From: Cellulomonas sp. NS3
GTDB lineage: Bacteria > Actinomycetota > Actinomycetes > Actinomycetales > Cellulomonadaceae
NCBI RefSeq assembly: GCF_024757985.1
Contig: NZ_CP103289.1
Coordinates: 3,100,001-3,164,000, forward strand
DNA: 64,000 nucleotides
Direction: 5' to 3'
The notes beneath the pieces were generated by a model. The model was not told the DNA's origin, did not search any database, and saw only the letters and a list, made by a program, of their open reading frames with translations. Made by a program: the position numbers and the translations under genes. Positions 41,717-49,921 of this stretch are shown one piece after another (position 1 is the first letter of the stretch; the number at the start of each line of letters is the position of its first letter).

Positions 41717-42187
41717 CGTCAGCGGCACCTCGTTCAGCGACGGAGCCCGAGGCGCGGCGGGTGCCACCCGCAGGTGACTGCGACCGCAACCCACCCCGGC
41801 GCAGCGCTACGTCAGGACTGACCGAACCCCCGCACGTCGCGCCGGACGCCAGTGCTCGAGCGCAAGCCTTCACGGCACTGGGCGAACGGCACGATCGTGA
41901 CGTCCGTCCCGCCCTGCAGTCGCACGGGCGCGGCGGTACACCGTCGTAGACCTGACTTCCGGAACACCCTGTGCCGCTGCGTGCGGGCGCCGCTCCCCCT
42001 CTGTCGAGCGCCGTCCCGCTGCCTTGGAAGTGGGACGGTTCCTCGAGGATCTTCGTCGTCGAGCGCACCACCGACCACGACGACGCGCCGCTCCGCACCA
42101 TCGGCTGAGCGTTCGGTGCACCTAGATCATCGTTCACGTGCGGCTGCGCTGGAGCGAGCGCGTCTCCGTGCGCGCCGCTGTGCCTCG
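41717..42187. other. 470-bp gap with no confident gene
   Basis: Nothing convincing is coded here. The only structure is the second covarying hairpin at 42011-42038. A 45-codon frame from GTG 41974 to TGA 42109 has protein-like content near its end (IFVVERTTDHDDAPLRTIG) but overlaps the hairpin and has no ribosome site, so it may be the tail of a lost gene. Confidence 0.4.
42011..42038 (+). repeat. Covarying hairpin element, copy 2
   Basis: CCGTCCC (42011-42017) and GGGACGG (42032-42038) enclose the 14-nt loop GCTGCCTTGGAAGT. Relative to copy 1 (35569-35596), both sides of three base pairs differ (C-C/G-G for T-T/A-G type changes) while pairing is kept and 11 of 14 loop bases are the same. 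Same strand as copy 1. Confidence 0.6.
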
Positions 42188-42889
42188 TCAGGTCATGGCA
42201 CGGTGCAGCAGCACCTCTCCCGCCGCACCCAGCGGCAGAACCAGCAGCAACCACGCCGCAGCCGCGCGAACGCCCCGAGCACGCGCACCAGCCGCCCGGG
42301 CGGGTGACGCCGTAGCGCCGAGCACCGCCACCAAGACGGCACCGAGAACACAGAAGACGACAGCATCGCCCGTGTAGCCAAGGTAGACGCCGTAGGTGAC
42401 CACACCCTCGGCGAGGAAGACCCCACCCAACAGCGCCGCCCCCAACGTGGCTGTGCGCAGCGAACGGGCACGCCGCCAGCACCACCCGGCCGCCCCCAGA
42501 ACCGGCCCGCCGAGCACACCGGTGGCGGCCCACATCACGACCATGGCCGGGTTGACGCCGAAGCCCCGCAGGGCCGACGTGACGTAGTAGCCGGCGACCT
42601 CTCCGAAGCACACCAGGACACCCGCCAGGACCGCGCTCCAGGGTCGCCTGCTCCACGCACCGACCAGGAAGGCGGGAGCCACCCAGGGGCCCACCGCGTT
42701 GGCCAGTCCTGCGAAGGGCCACGGCAGTACCGTCTGCAAGCCGGACGTCGCCGCCCCCCACGCCACACCGACCACCACCGCCGCGCCGAGCACCAGTGCT
42801 GCGCCCACGCCATCGCCCTGGCCAGGGCGCGGCCCGACCTCGGTCCGTGCGGTGCGCAGCGCGCTCGTCGTGACGGCAGTTTCGCTCAT
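42188..42889 (-). CDS. DUF6518-like multi-pass membrane protein
   Basis: This protein of about 233 residues has six or seven hydrophobic helices. The segment TSGLQTVLPWPFAGLANAVGPWVAPAFLVGA, shown by LQTVLPWPFAGLANAVGPW, is the family mark. Further helices include AVLAGVLVCFGEVAGYYV and GVLGGPVLGAAGWCW. Function unknown. ATG 42889 (MSETAV) is preferred; an in-frame ATG at 42925 adds 12 residues, and neither has a strong ribosome site. Confidence 0.7.
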   Translation of the reverse strand: MSETAVTTSALRTARTEVGPRPGQGDGVGAALVLGAAVVVGVAWGAATSGLQTVLPWPFAGLANAVGPWVAPAFLVGAWSRRPWSAVLAGVLVCFGEVAGYYVTSALRGFGVNPAMVVMWAATGVLGGPVLGAAGWCWRRARSLRTATLGAALLGGVFLAEGVVTYGVYLGYTGDAVVFCVLGAVLVAVLGATASPARAAGARARGVRAAAAWLLLVLPLGAAGEVLLHRAMT

Positions 42890-43373
42890 GGTCGAACGCT
42901 GCAGCACAGCGGGTGGCCCCGACATCGCCGCGTGGTCGGATCACCGACGCACGGTTCCTCATCCCCCGGTCTGACGGACGGGCCTCGACGAGGTGGAGCC
43001 ATCGCACACCCACGGCCCGGGACCTCGACAGCGGAGGTGCGGCGACTGCGCTGAACCGACCACCCCGCACACATGACCCCGCCGCCAGGTGCACGTACGT
43101 CGACGATCGTTTGAGTGCACGCGCCGTGGTGCCGACATGCTGCCCGCGTCAACGGATGGTGAGTGTCATACGCGTTCACGAGGGAGAGCTCCACGCGATC
43201 GACGTCGCAGGCGCTGCTTCGGCGTTCTGCCGCAGACGCACAGCGCCTCCGACGAGGTCCACGACCTGTCCCCGGGGGATGCGATGACGTGAAGCCTCAT
43301 GTGGAGGCTTGACCCTGACGGTGCGTCAACCCTCCAGGCTGGGTCGCACGACGCACAGGGGATGGAGACGCCG
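42890..43373. other. 480-bp gap, possible decayed coding fragments
   Basis: Two short plus-strand fragments in different frames look protein-like: SVIRVHEGELHAIDVAGAA (about 43159-43220) and THSASDEVHDLSPGDAMT ending at 43292. Together they resemble a shifted cupin-like protein but are too short to name. The right end holds the promoter and MerR-type operator of the next operon. Confidence 0.35.
43309..43329 (+). promoter_or_regulatory. MerR-type operator/promoter
   Basis: TTGAC (43309-43313) and GTCAA (43325-43329) form an inverted repeat around an 11-nt centre, with the left arm doubling as a -35 box. MerR-family activators bind this kind of dyad between over-spaced -35 and -10 boxes. The MerR gene is the second gene of the operon that follows, so autoregulation is likely. 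Confidence 0.6.
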
Positions 43374-44168
43374 ATGATCAGCACGACCTCGACCTGGAGC
43401 GGCATGGTGCCGGTCGACGACACGGCACTCGCCGTCACCGATTCAGGCGGCTCAGGGCCCTGCGTGATCTACCTGAACGGACAGTTCGCGACCCAGGGCT
43501 ACTGGCGGCGGGTCATCGCCGAGCTGGGCTCGGGGTGGCGGCACATCACGTACGACGAACGAGCCCGCGGGCGGAGGTCGGGACGTTCCGCGGACTACTC
43601 GTTCGAGGCCAGCGTCCGCGACGTCGATGCCGTGCTCGACGCTCGGGGCGTCGACCGAGCGCTGGTGGTCGGGTGGTCGTACGGCGCGTTCGTCGCCGCG
43701 CACTGGGCCAGTCGCCATCCGAACCGGGCGATCGGCGCGGTGCTGGTCGACGGCGCGCAGCCCCACGACTGGCTCACCGACGAGATGGAGCAGGGGATCC
43801 GGACGAGCTTCCGGCGGCTGCGATGGCTGGTGGTGCCGCTCCGCGTGACAGGACTGACGCCCCGGATGACGGCGCACGAGATGGCGGAGTGCAACATCGA
43901 GGTCGGCAGGCTCGCGCGCACCCGGGAGCTCGGTCCGGTGATGGACCGGATCCTCGTCCCGAGCCGGTACGTCCTCGCGTCCGGGACATCGTTCGGCAGC
44001 AAGGGCGACGGGCAGGAGAAGATCCGCGCGAGCGTGCCGGCGGTGGTCGACCGCAACCCGCACATCACCATCCACGCGAAGGTGGCGAGCAGTCACGGCG
44101 CGATCCTCCGCAAGGACTTCCGCGCGGTCGCCGAGGCGGTCCGCACCGTCGCCACCGAGGCGGTCTGA
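43374..44168 (+). CDS. Alpha/beta hydrolase (Ser nucleophile)
   Basis: This 264-residue alpha/beta hydrolase has the nucleophile elbow VVGWSYGAFVAAHWA (G-x-S-x-G), an early oxyanion region YLNGQFATQGYW, an acid after VLVDGAQPHDW, and the distal His probably in ASSHGAILRKDF. ATG 43374 has GGAG 6 nt upstream and is better placed than ATG 43362. It is followed after 4 bp by a MerR regulator and preceded by a MerR-type dyad, so it is probably an inducible enzyme or, as in some MerR/hydrolase pairs, removes the inducing compound. Substrate unknown. Confidence 0.85.
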   Translation: MISTTSTWSGMVPVDDTALAVTDSGGSGPCVIYLNGQFATQGYWRRVIAELGSGWRHITYDERARGRRSGRSADYSFEASVRDVDAVLDARGVDRALVVGWSYGAFVAAHWASRHPNRAIGAVLVDGAQPHDWLTDEMEQGIRTSFRRLRWLVVPLRVTGLTPRMTAHEMAECNIEVGRLARTRELGPVMDRILVPSRYVLASGTSFGSKGDGQEKIRASVPAVVDRNPHITIHAKVASSHGAILRKDFRAVAEAVRTVATEAV

Positions 44169-44172
44169 AGCG

Positions 44173-44982
44173 GTGCTCACGATCAGCCAACTGGCTTCCT
44201 ACGCCGGGGTGACGGTGCGAACAATCCGTTACTACCACCAGATCGGCCTGCTCGCTGAGCCCGGACGCGACCGCTCCGGCTACCGCAGCTACGACGCTGC
44301 CGCCGTCGTGCGGCTCATCCGGATCCGCGTGCTGGCGGAGGCAGGCGTGCCCCTTGCTCGAGTGCAGGAGCTCCTGGTCGCCGGCCCGGACGAGTTCGCC
44401 CGCGCTGTCGACGAGATCGAGAAGGCCTTGAGCGCCGACATCGGTCGCCTCCAGCGCAGCCGAGAACGGATCACCAAGCTCGCTGCCGGCGATCATCTGG
44501 CCCTGCCCCAGAGCGTCGTGGACTACCTGGACCGGCTACGCGGGCTCGGCATCGGCGAGGCCTACATCGAGCTCGAGCGGGACGCGTGGATCATGCTCGC
44601 CCCGCAGATTCCTCTCGACATCGAGTCCGTGATCGCCGAGAAGAACCGGCAGCTGGACGAGGACCCGGACATCATCCGGCTGTATCGCCTCCTGAGCTCC
44701 GTGTCGGAGTGGTCGGTCGACGATCCGCGAGTTCTTGAGCTCGCCGACATCGTCGAGAGCCTTCGTGTCCGCGCTCTCCAGAGCGGTCAGGTGGAGATCG
44801 GCGACCCCGATGCGTCGGAGCCTTTTGCGGCCCTGCTGGACTTGGCCATGGCCGAATCCACACCGGTCGCCCGACGCCTGCTGGCGATCCTCGAGCAACG
44901 CGGATGGCGTGGTTGGGCGCGGCTCGACAAGGTTTCCCCAGGCCGGATCAAGGCGATCGCTGAGCCAGATCCGATTCGGTGA
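44173..44982 (+). CDS. MerR family transcriptional regulator
   Basis: This 269-residue regulator has a MerR winged helix at the N-terminus (LTISQLASYAGVTVRTIRYY, RSGYRSYDAAAVVRL) and a dimerisation helix (DEFARAVDEIEKALSADI). A helical C-terminal domain of about 140 residues carries no metal-binding Cys, so it senses an organic ligand. GTG 44173 starts 4 bp after the hydrolase stop. It probably activates its own operon through the dyad at 43309. Confidence 0.9.
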   Translation: MLTISQLASYAGVTVRTIRYYHQIGLLAEPGRDRSGYRSYDAAAVVRLIRIRVLAEAGVPLARVQELLVAGPDEFARAVDEIEKALSADIGRLQRSRERITKLAAGDHLALPQSVVDYLDRLRGLGIGEAYIELERDAWIMLAPQIPLDIESVIAEKNRQLDEDPDIIRLYRLLSSVSEWSVDDPRVLELADIVESLRVRALQSGQVEIGDPDASEPFAALLDLAMAESTPVARRLLAILEQRGWRGWARLDKVSPGRIKAIAEPDPIR

Positions 44983-45356
44983 GGCGACTCCCCCGCTCCG
45001 GATCACCTCGGCCGTCGGCCGTCGTTCGCAAGCGAACCGCGTCCCGCGGCATGCACGAGGTCGCGTCCGCCGTCCGGGCTGACACTCGGCATCGACTGTG
45101 ACGCGCACGACGCCCGGATCGACGCCAGCCACCCGGAGTCAGGCACGTGGAGCCGCGCTCACGCGCCTGCGGCAGGGAGGGTGCAGGTAGTGCAACGATC
45201 GTTTGAGCACAGCACATCGCGCTGACGCGCTCAGCGCACTGGTGCGATGACCACCGACATCCCAGGAGCCGCGTCGCACGAGCGGGGCGCGATCGTGACC
45301 GGCTACCGGTTCGGCGGGACGTCGCAGGATGCCGGGGCTACCTTCACCGCGCCTGC

Positions 45357-45572
45357 ATGGGGTGGTCACCATGTCGGATGTGCGGTCGCCGCGACAACGA
45401 CAACCTCGAGCTCCGTGACGGCACGAAGATCTGGCCGGAAGGACTCGTCCACTACGTCGAGGACCACGCCGTGCGCCTGCCTGACGTCTTCACCACCTAC
45501 GTCCTCAGCACGCTCGAGCGGTACGAGACCCTCGCCCGCGACGAGACCTGGTGGCGCGGCTTCACGCCCTGA
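45357..45572 (+). CDS. Small Trp/His-rich protein with a CxxC
   Basis: This 71-residue product has a pattern too ordered for a random frame: CRMCGRRDNDNLELRDG, WPEGLVHYVEDHAVRLPDVF and DETWWRGF. I have a recollection of small actinobacterial proteins with the same WPEGLxHYVExHxVRLP core, but no function is known to me. The single CxxC with nearby His could bind zinc as a dimer. ATG 45357 has no ribosome site; the frame is open about 20 codons upstream, so a longer protein with an unusual start is possible. It is next to the effector-like gene but on the other strand. Confidence 0.55.
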   Translation: MGWSPCRMCGRRDNDNLELRDGTKIWPEGLVHYVEDHAVRLPDVFTTYVLSTLERYETLARDETWWRGFTP

Positions 45573-45589
45573 CCACGCCTCGCCAGTCG

Positions 45590-45675
45590 CTGCGCCGATC
45601 GCGGCCCCGATCCCTGCACCCAGCGTCATCCCGGTTGCGACGCCACGGTCCGTCCTTCTTCGCCTCATGTGACAT
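45590..45675 (-). pseudogene. Frameshifted relic of a small glycine-zipper protein
   Basis: From ATG 45675 the first codons give MSHEAKKDGPW; the next frame then continues as GVATGMTLGAGIGAAIGAATG. Small glycine-zipper membrane proteins of 50-70 residues often have this exact order, a charged KKDGPW start and then a Gly-x-x-x-Gly helix, in one frame. A one-base shift near 45643 separates the halves and the end is lost over the small CxxC gene on the other strand. Confidence 0.5.
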
Positions 45676-45737
45676 GCGCGGGAGCCTGGCCACGACGGCG
45701 GCGCCGGGCGAGGTCGTCCGAAGCCGTTGACGCTCCG

Positions 45738-48100
45738 TCACGGACGCGCGAAGCCCGTGATGACAAAGAAGCGCCCGACGGCGTTCTCGGCGCCGGGCGC
45801 GCGTGAGGCGGTTCCCAGCGGCACGTTCGTGGTGGCGGGCGTCGGTGCCTGGCCGGGTTCGACGGCGTAGGTGATCCGGAAGTTCTGGAAGGCACGGCCG
45901 GCGTCCCGGTTCGTCGTGGCGTCGAGCGGCCAGAGGTTCTCCGGGGCGTCGTCGCCTCCCCAGCCGAGGTCGAGCACGTGGTCCGCGTCCTCGCCGGTCA
46001 TGGAGCGTCCGTGCCGCTGGAGGAGTGAACGGAACCGGTCGACGGCTGGGCCGCGGTCGTCGTCCTGGAGGACGTGCTCGAGCCGGATCACCTTGCGCCG
46101 GCTCGGGATGTACTGGCTCTCGACCCCGATGTCGTGACCTGGCTCGACGAACTGCCCAGGCTCCTGCATCTCGTAGTCGTGGGGGCCGCCCGAGCTGGGG
46201 GTGAGGCGGATGGGGTCGGGGTAGAGCGGGAGCGGCTTGAACCAGGTCAGCGGGATGGGGTCGGACCGGCTGCGTCCGCTCGGTACCCCGCTCAGGGGCC
46301 CCGGCCCGCCGCCGCCAGGACCGCCGCCACCGCCGGGTCCAGCCCCGCCGCCGCCGGGCCCTCCTCCACCACCGCCTGGCACGACGGGCGGCACGATCGG
46401 CAGCGGCGAGATGCCGCCGTCGCCGCCGAAGTCGCCGCTCCCGCCGTGCCCGCCGAGGGCGCACAGTTCCGCGGGGAGGATCCCCTCGGCGCAGAGGATC
46501 TCGATGACGCGGTCGAACGGCGAGCAGTCCCGGGTGCGAGGTACGGTCGGCAGCCGCGCCCCGATGTCGGTGACCGGGATCGGCTTGCTGGCGACCGGCC
46601 CGAACGAGAACGACGGCGAGCCGCTCGCGTATCCCAAAGAGACGGGGAGCTGGAACTGCTCGGCGTTCTCGGCGAGCAGCCAGCTCCCGAGCGGCCACGT
46701 GTACACGCACAGCGGTCGGCCGTAGAGCCCCACGTGCACCACCGCGTCGAGCTCGGCGTCGATGCGCGCCCCGAGCTTGAGGGTGCTGAGAGTGTCCAGC
46801 GAGAGCGCGCCGCCCGAGTAGGCGAGCGTCACGGCCTCGTCGATCGACCCGAGCCCCGAACCGCGCAGCGCGAGCCGCAGCCCGCCGAACGCGTCCGCGC
46901 GCACGGGGACTGGCGCCTCGCCCACCATGACGATGGCCGTCATCTGGGCATCGAGGCCCGCCTCGACCGGGGCGATGACGCTGTTCGAGCCCGAGGCGTG
47001 CAGGGTGCCCGTCGCCGAGGCGGTGCCGGCGAGCGGGTCGACCTCGATGCGCACGCCACGCACGTCGGCGGGTCCGACGATCGCGATCGCATCCGGGCGC
47101 ACCGCGACCTCGACCCCGATGTCACCCTCGAGGAGGACCGGGCCGACAGCGGTGCCCGCGCCGAGGAACGGCAGTCGCACGGACGCCGAGGGCAGCGAGA
47201 CGAGCGGCGTGGTCCGGGCGCCGAGGAGCGGGTAGCGCGGGAGCGTGATGACGAGCTTCGAGCCGGTGCGGGTCACTGTGCCGCCGAACCGACGGGCGAG
47301 CCCCGACGCGGACGCACTGGCGGCGGCGAATGCCGCACCGGCAGCGTCCGTGACCGCGTCCGCTGCGACGCCCGCAGCGTCGGTGACGGGACCAGCCGCG
47401 TCCGACACCGTCTCGGCGGCTGACGACGCGGCGTCGGCGATCCCGCCCGCGACGTCGGACGCGGTGTCGGCGATCCCGCCTGCGACGTCGGACGCGGTGT
47501 CCACCACCGACGATGCCACGTCGCCGGCGGCGTCCACGGCCGACGTCACCGCGTCACCCACGCTCGACGCGGCGTCTGACACCGCCTCGTCGGCCGAGCT
47601 CGCGAGGCTCGACGCCTCGCCATCGCATCGTCGAAGAAGTCGCGCTGGACCGTCGCGTGCGGGGTGGGTGCGGCGGGTTGCTGCCGGAGTGCCCGCATGC
47701 GAGCGACCGTCGTCCCCCCGCGCGGCCCGGACGCGCCGCGCTGCCCCGCGGGCGCGCCGTCGCGGCCGACCGGGAACGCCGGGCGACCGGGCGTGGCACG
47801 ACAGGACCACCCTGCGGGCGTGCGCGGCGACGCGCCCGCGGTGCGTTGCACCGAGGTGCCGCCCGCGCTCTCCTCGATGTCGCCGCTCGACTTGCCGGCG
47901 CACCCCGAGCACGCGCCGCCCCCGCAGGGCTGCACGGTCGCGTCCCCGCGGAGGGCTTCCGTCACCGCGCGGTTGCCGGCTGCCCGCTGCAGCGCCAGGA
48001 CGCTGCTCCGGGGGTCGACGACGACCCGCTGCTCCGCTCTGGTGGGGCGAGCGGGCGCGTTGGTCTCACTCTCGCACCCCTGCCGCACGGACCGCTCCAT
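45738..48100 (-). CDS. Effector-like protein with C-terminal nuclease-like domain, frameshifted
   Basis: Two frames join to one protein of about 785 residues. From ATG 48100 the first 160 residues show VLALQRAAGNRAVTEALRG, then a Cys cluster (PCGGGACSGC) and VQR-type repeats ending in VQRDFFDDAMA. This is the N-terminal style of cargo proteins of contractile injection systems. At about 47600-47620 the frame changes; the second frame goes on with SSLASSADEAVSDAASS and Ala/Asp-rich helical repeats (a 30-bp tandem unit), a long beta-rich domain of about 300 residues, a Gly/Pro hinge, and a final domain with DADHVLDLGWGG, ENLWPLDATTNRDAG, an HNH-like nuclease style. An extra 5 bp next to GGCGAGGCG explains the shift. 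It may be a real mutation or a sequencing error. Confidence 0.6.
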
Positions 48101-48623
48101 GTGCGCACCACCCCCCGACTGCGCTCCGCGTGTTGCATCATCCGACCGCTGCGCACGGCGGCCACTGAAGGTGACGTGGGCAGCGCCAGGTGCACGATTA
48201 GCGTCCAGGTGGCGTACCCGGACGGGCATGCCGCGTCCAGGTGCTCGAACGGTCGCATCTTGACGGGAGCGACCACGTCAGGTTGCCGTCCGGTGCACCG
48301 ACCACCGTCCCTGGCCCGCGCGAGATCGTGCCCTCCGACGGCGCCGCACGAGTGAGAGCGACCTGCGCGCCTGAGGAGACGGCGGATGCAGGCGCACTGG
48401 CGCGATGGGGCCGCCCTCCCACAGGGAGCGAAGACGACGTACGCCAGCCGCTCCCGAGGACACCCCCGGTCGAGAACCGCCCGGACGGGTACGTGCGGCA
48501 CCAGAGTGTCCTCGCGAGAGGTCGCCGTTCGTCGTCCCAGTACCCCGGATGGTCCGGCGGTTCGGGATGGCGAGCGGCACCAGCGGTCGCCTCCGCCCGA
48601 CTGGCTCACCCACGGAGGCTCAC
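48101..48623. other. 520-bp divergent gap with no gene seen
   Basis: This gap separates the effector-like gene (leftward) from the VOC gene (rightward). Open frames are present in several registers but none has a ribosome site, plausible composition or recognisable motif. It should hold both promoters. I found no strong inverted repeat in it. Confidence 0.5.
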
Positions 48624-49034
48624 ATGACCGCACCGACGCCTTACATCCACCTCCCGGGCACGGCTCGTGCCGCTCTGACCTTCTATGCCGAGGTCTTCGG
48701 CTGCGCCGCACAGCTCCACACCTTCGAGGAGTTCGGCAGGACCGACGGCCCGGCGGATGCCGTCGCCCACGGGTACCTCGTGGACGGGCCGGTCGCGCTC
48801 TTCGCAGCCGACGTCGCCGGGGACCAGCCCTCGCTCAAGAGCCAGGGACTGATGCTCTCGCTGCTCGGGGCGTCAGCACCCTCCGTGCTTCGCGCCTGGT
48901 TCGACGCGCTCTCCGAGGGCGGAGAGATCATGGACGACCTGCAGACGCGGGCCTGGGGCGCGACCGACGGGCAGGTGATCGACCGCTTCGGCCTCCACTG
49001 GCTGATCGGGTTCGAGGGCGACGAAGGCCACTGA
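48624..49034 (+). CDS. VOC family protein, PhnB-like
   Basis: This 136-residue single-module VOC protein starts with YIHLPGTARAALTFYAEVFGC and has VALFAADVAG, LMLSLLGASAPSVLRAWFDAL and the closing FGLHWLIGFE, the order of the PhnB/3-demethylubiquinone-methyltransferase-like group. A metal-binding Glu or His set is only partly evident, so it may be a binding protein rather than an enzyme. ATG 48624 is preceded by ACGGAGGCTCAC. Function unknown. Confidence 0.83.
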   Translation: MTAPTPYIHLPGTARAALTFYAEVFGCAAQLHTFEEFGRTDGPADAVAHGYLVDGPVALFAADVAGDQPSLKSQGLMLSLLGASAPSVLRAWFDALSEGGEIMDDLQTRAWGATDGQVIDRFGLHWLIGFEGDEGH

Positions 49035-49145
49035 ACGCGCGGACGTACCGGTCCGGCGTCCGCACCCACGACGAGGGCTCACCGATGAGCGCAGACACCC
49101 CGAACCCGCTGACGCGCTCGACTCACCGGGACGACCGACCGTGCG

Positions 49146-49466
49146 ATGACGCTCACCCCGGTGCTGACCGTGATCGCCGCCGCAGGCGGCGCGATCGGGC
49201 TCGGCCTCGTCCGCGCGTGGTCGATCGAGCAGACCGCGCACCGCCCCTGGATGTGGGCAGCTGGCACACGGCTCGTGATCATCGGGGGACCCTCTGGGGC
49301 CGGGAAGAGCACGATCGCTCGAGCGCTGCGCGCCGAGCCCGGCCGCGGCACCGCACTGGTCGAGCAGGACCACGTGCGCCGGATCCTCCTCCGGGAGTGG
49401 GACACCCCCGGAGCACAGCGCGCTCACGACCACCTGACCGCCCTCGTGACCGCGGAGCTCACCGCG
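49146..49466 (+). pseudogene. Truncated P-loop kinase relic
   Basis: Residues 42-107 of this frame form the N-terminal third of a small P-loop kinase: RLVIIGGPSGAGKSTIARAL (Walker A), then VEQDHVRRILLREWD and HDHLTALVTAELTA. Similarity stops where the end of the hxlR gene on the other strand begins (49459), and the frame beyond codes Arg/Pro-rich nonsense. The core and lid of the kinase are missing. The first 40 residues, with a hydrophobic stretch, may be part of another lost gene. Confidence 0.6.
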
Positions 49467-49842
49467 TCTCGTCGTCGTCGAATCGGGCCCGCGCCCGCTC
49501 GACCTCCGGCAGGTTCACCGTCGTCCACCGCAGGAGCGCGTCGACGAGCTCGTTGAGCGTGTCCCCTGTCGGGGTGATCCGGTACACGACGGCGACGGGC
49601 CGTGTGGCGATCACGACGCGCTCGACCATGCCGTTGCGCTCGAGGCGACGCAGGGTCGCGGTGAGGGACTTCTGCCCGACTGCCGGGATCTCGCGGCGCA
49701 GCTCGTTGAACCGCAGCGGCCGCCCGCACAGCGTGTCGAGCACCTGCAGCGACCACTTGTCGAGGACCTGATCGAGCAGCTCGCGGTGCGGGGCGTCGAC
49801 CCGGAGCAGGGCGGGGTCGCCGGTGGGGGTGGTGTCGTTCAC
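49459..49842 (-). CDS. HxlR family transcriptional regulator
   Basis: This 127-residue winged-helix regulator is of the HxlR/MarR-like group: DKWSLQVLDTLCGRPLRFNEL, VGQKSLTATLRRLERNGMVERVV and VVYRITPTGDTLNELVDALL. It lacks the Cys near the start that redox-sensing relatives such as QorR carry in that place, though one Cys is in helix 2 (TLCGRP). GTG 49842 abuts a 24-bp inverted repeat that is probably its operator. Divergent from the RidA gene, which it likely controls along with itself. Confidence 0.9.
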   Translation of the reverse strand: MNDTTPTGDPALLRVDAPHRELLDQVLDKWSLQVLDTLCGRPLRFNELRREIPAVGQKSLTATLRRLERNGMVERVVIATRPVAVVYRITPTGDTLNELVDALLRWTTVNLPEVERARARFDDDETR

Positions 49843-49866
49843 GGAACTTAGTGTCGTTGAAGTTCC
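49843..49866. promoter_or_regulatory. HxlR operator and ridA promoter
   Basis: GGAACTT and AAGTTCC are perfect 7-bp arms spaced by 10 bp, directly before the GTG of hxlR. A promoter for the RidA gene overlaps it: TTGAAG (49857-49862), 18-nt spacer, TAGACA (49881-49886). Binding of the repressor would cover the -35 box. Confidence 0.65.
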
Positions 49867-49921
49867 CTTCGGCCACTAGGTAGACATGGGGTACCTACCC
49901 CTTCGAAGCAAGGAGACGCTC

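Noticed and set aside
41974-42111. A 45-codon frame ending IFVVERTTDHDDAPLRTIG
   Set aside because: It has no ribosome site, and its middle is the covarying hairpin, which explains the sequence conservation better; copy 1 of the hairpin has a stop in the equivalent frame.
43159-43292. Cupin-like fragments in two frames
   Set aside because: Each is under 25 residues and the match is only general; noted in the gap entry but not called a pseudogene.
43103-45207. The 13-mer ACGATCGTTTGAG at 43103-43115 and again at 45195-45207
   Set aside because: A single 13-bp match in 64 kb can occur by chance, flanks differ, and no pairing or gene relation is evident beyond both lying in gaps.
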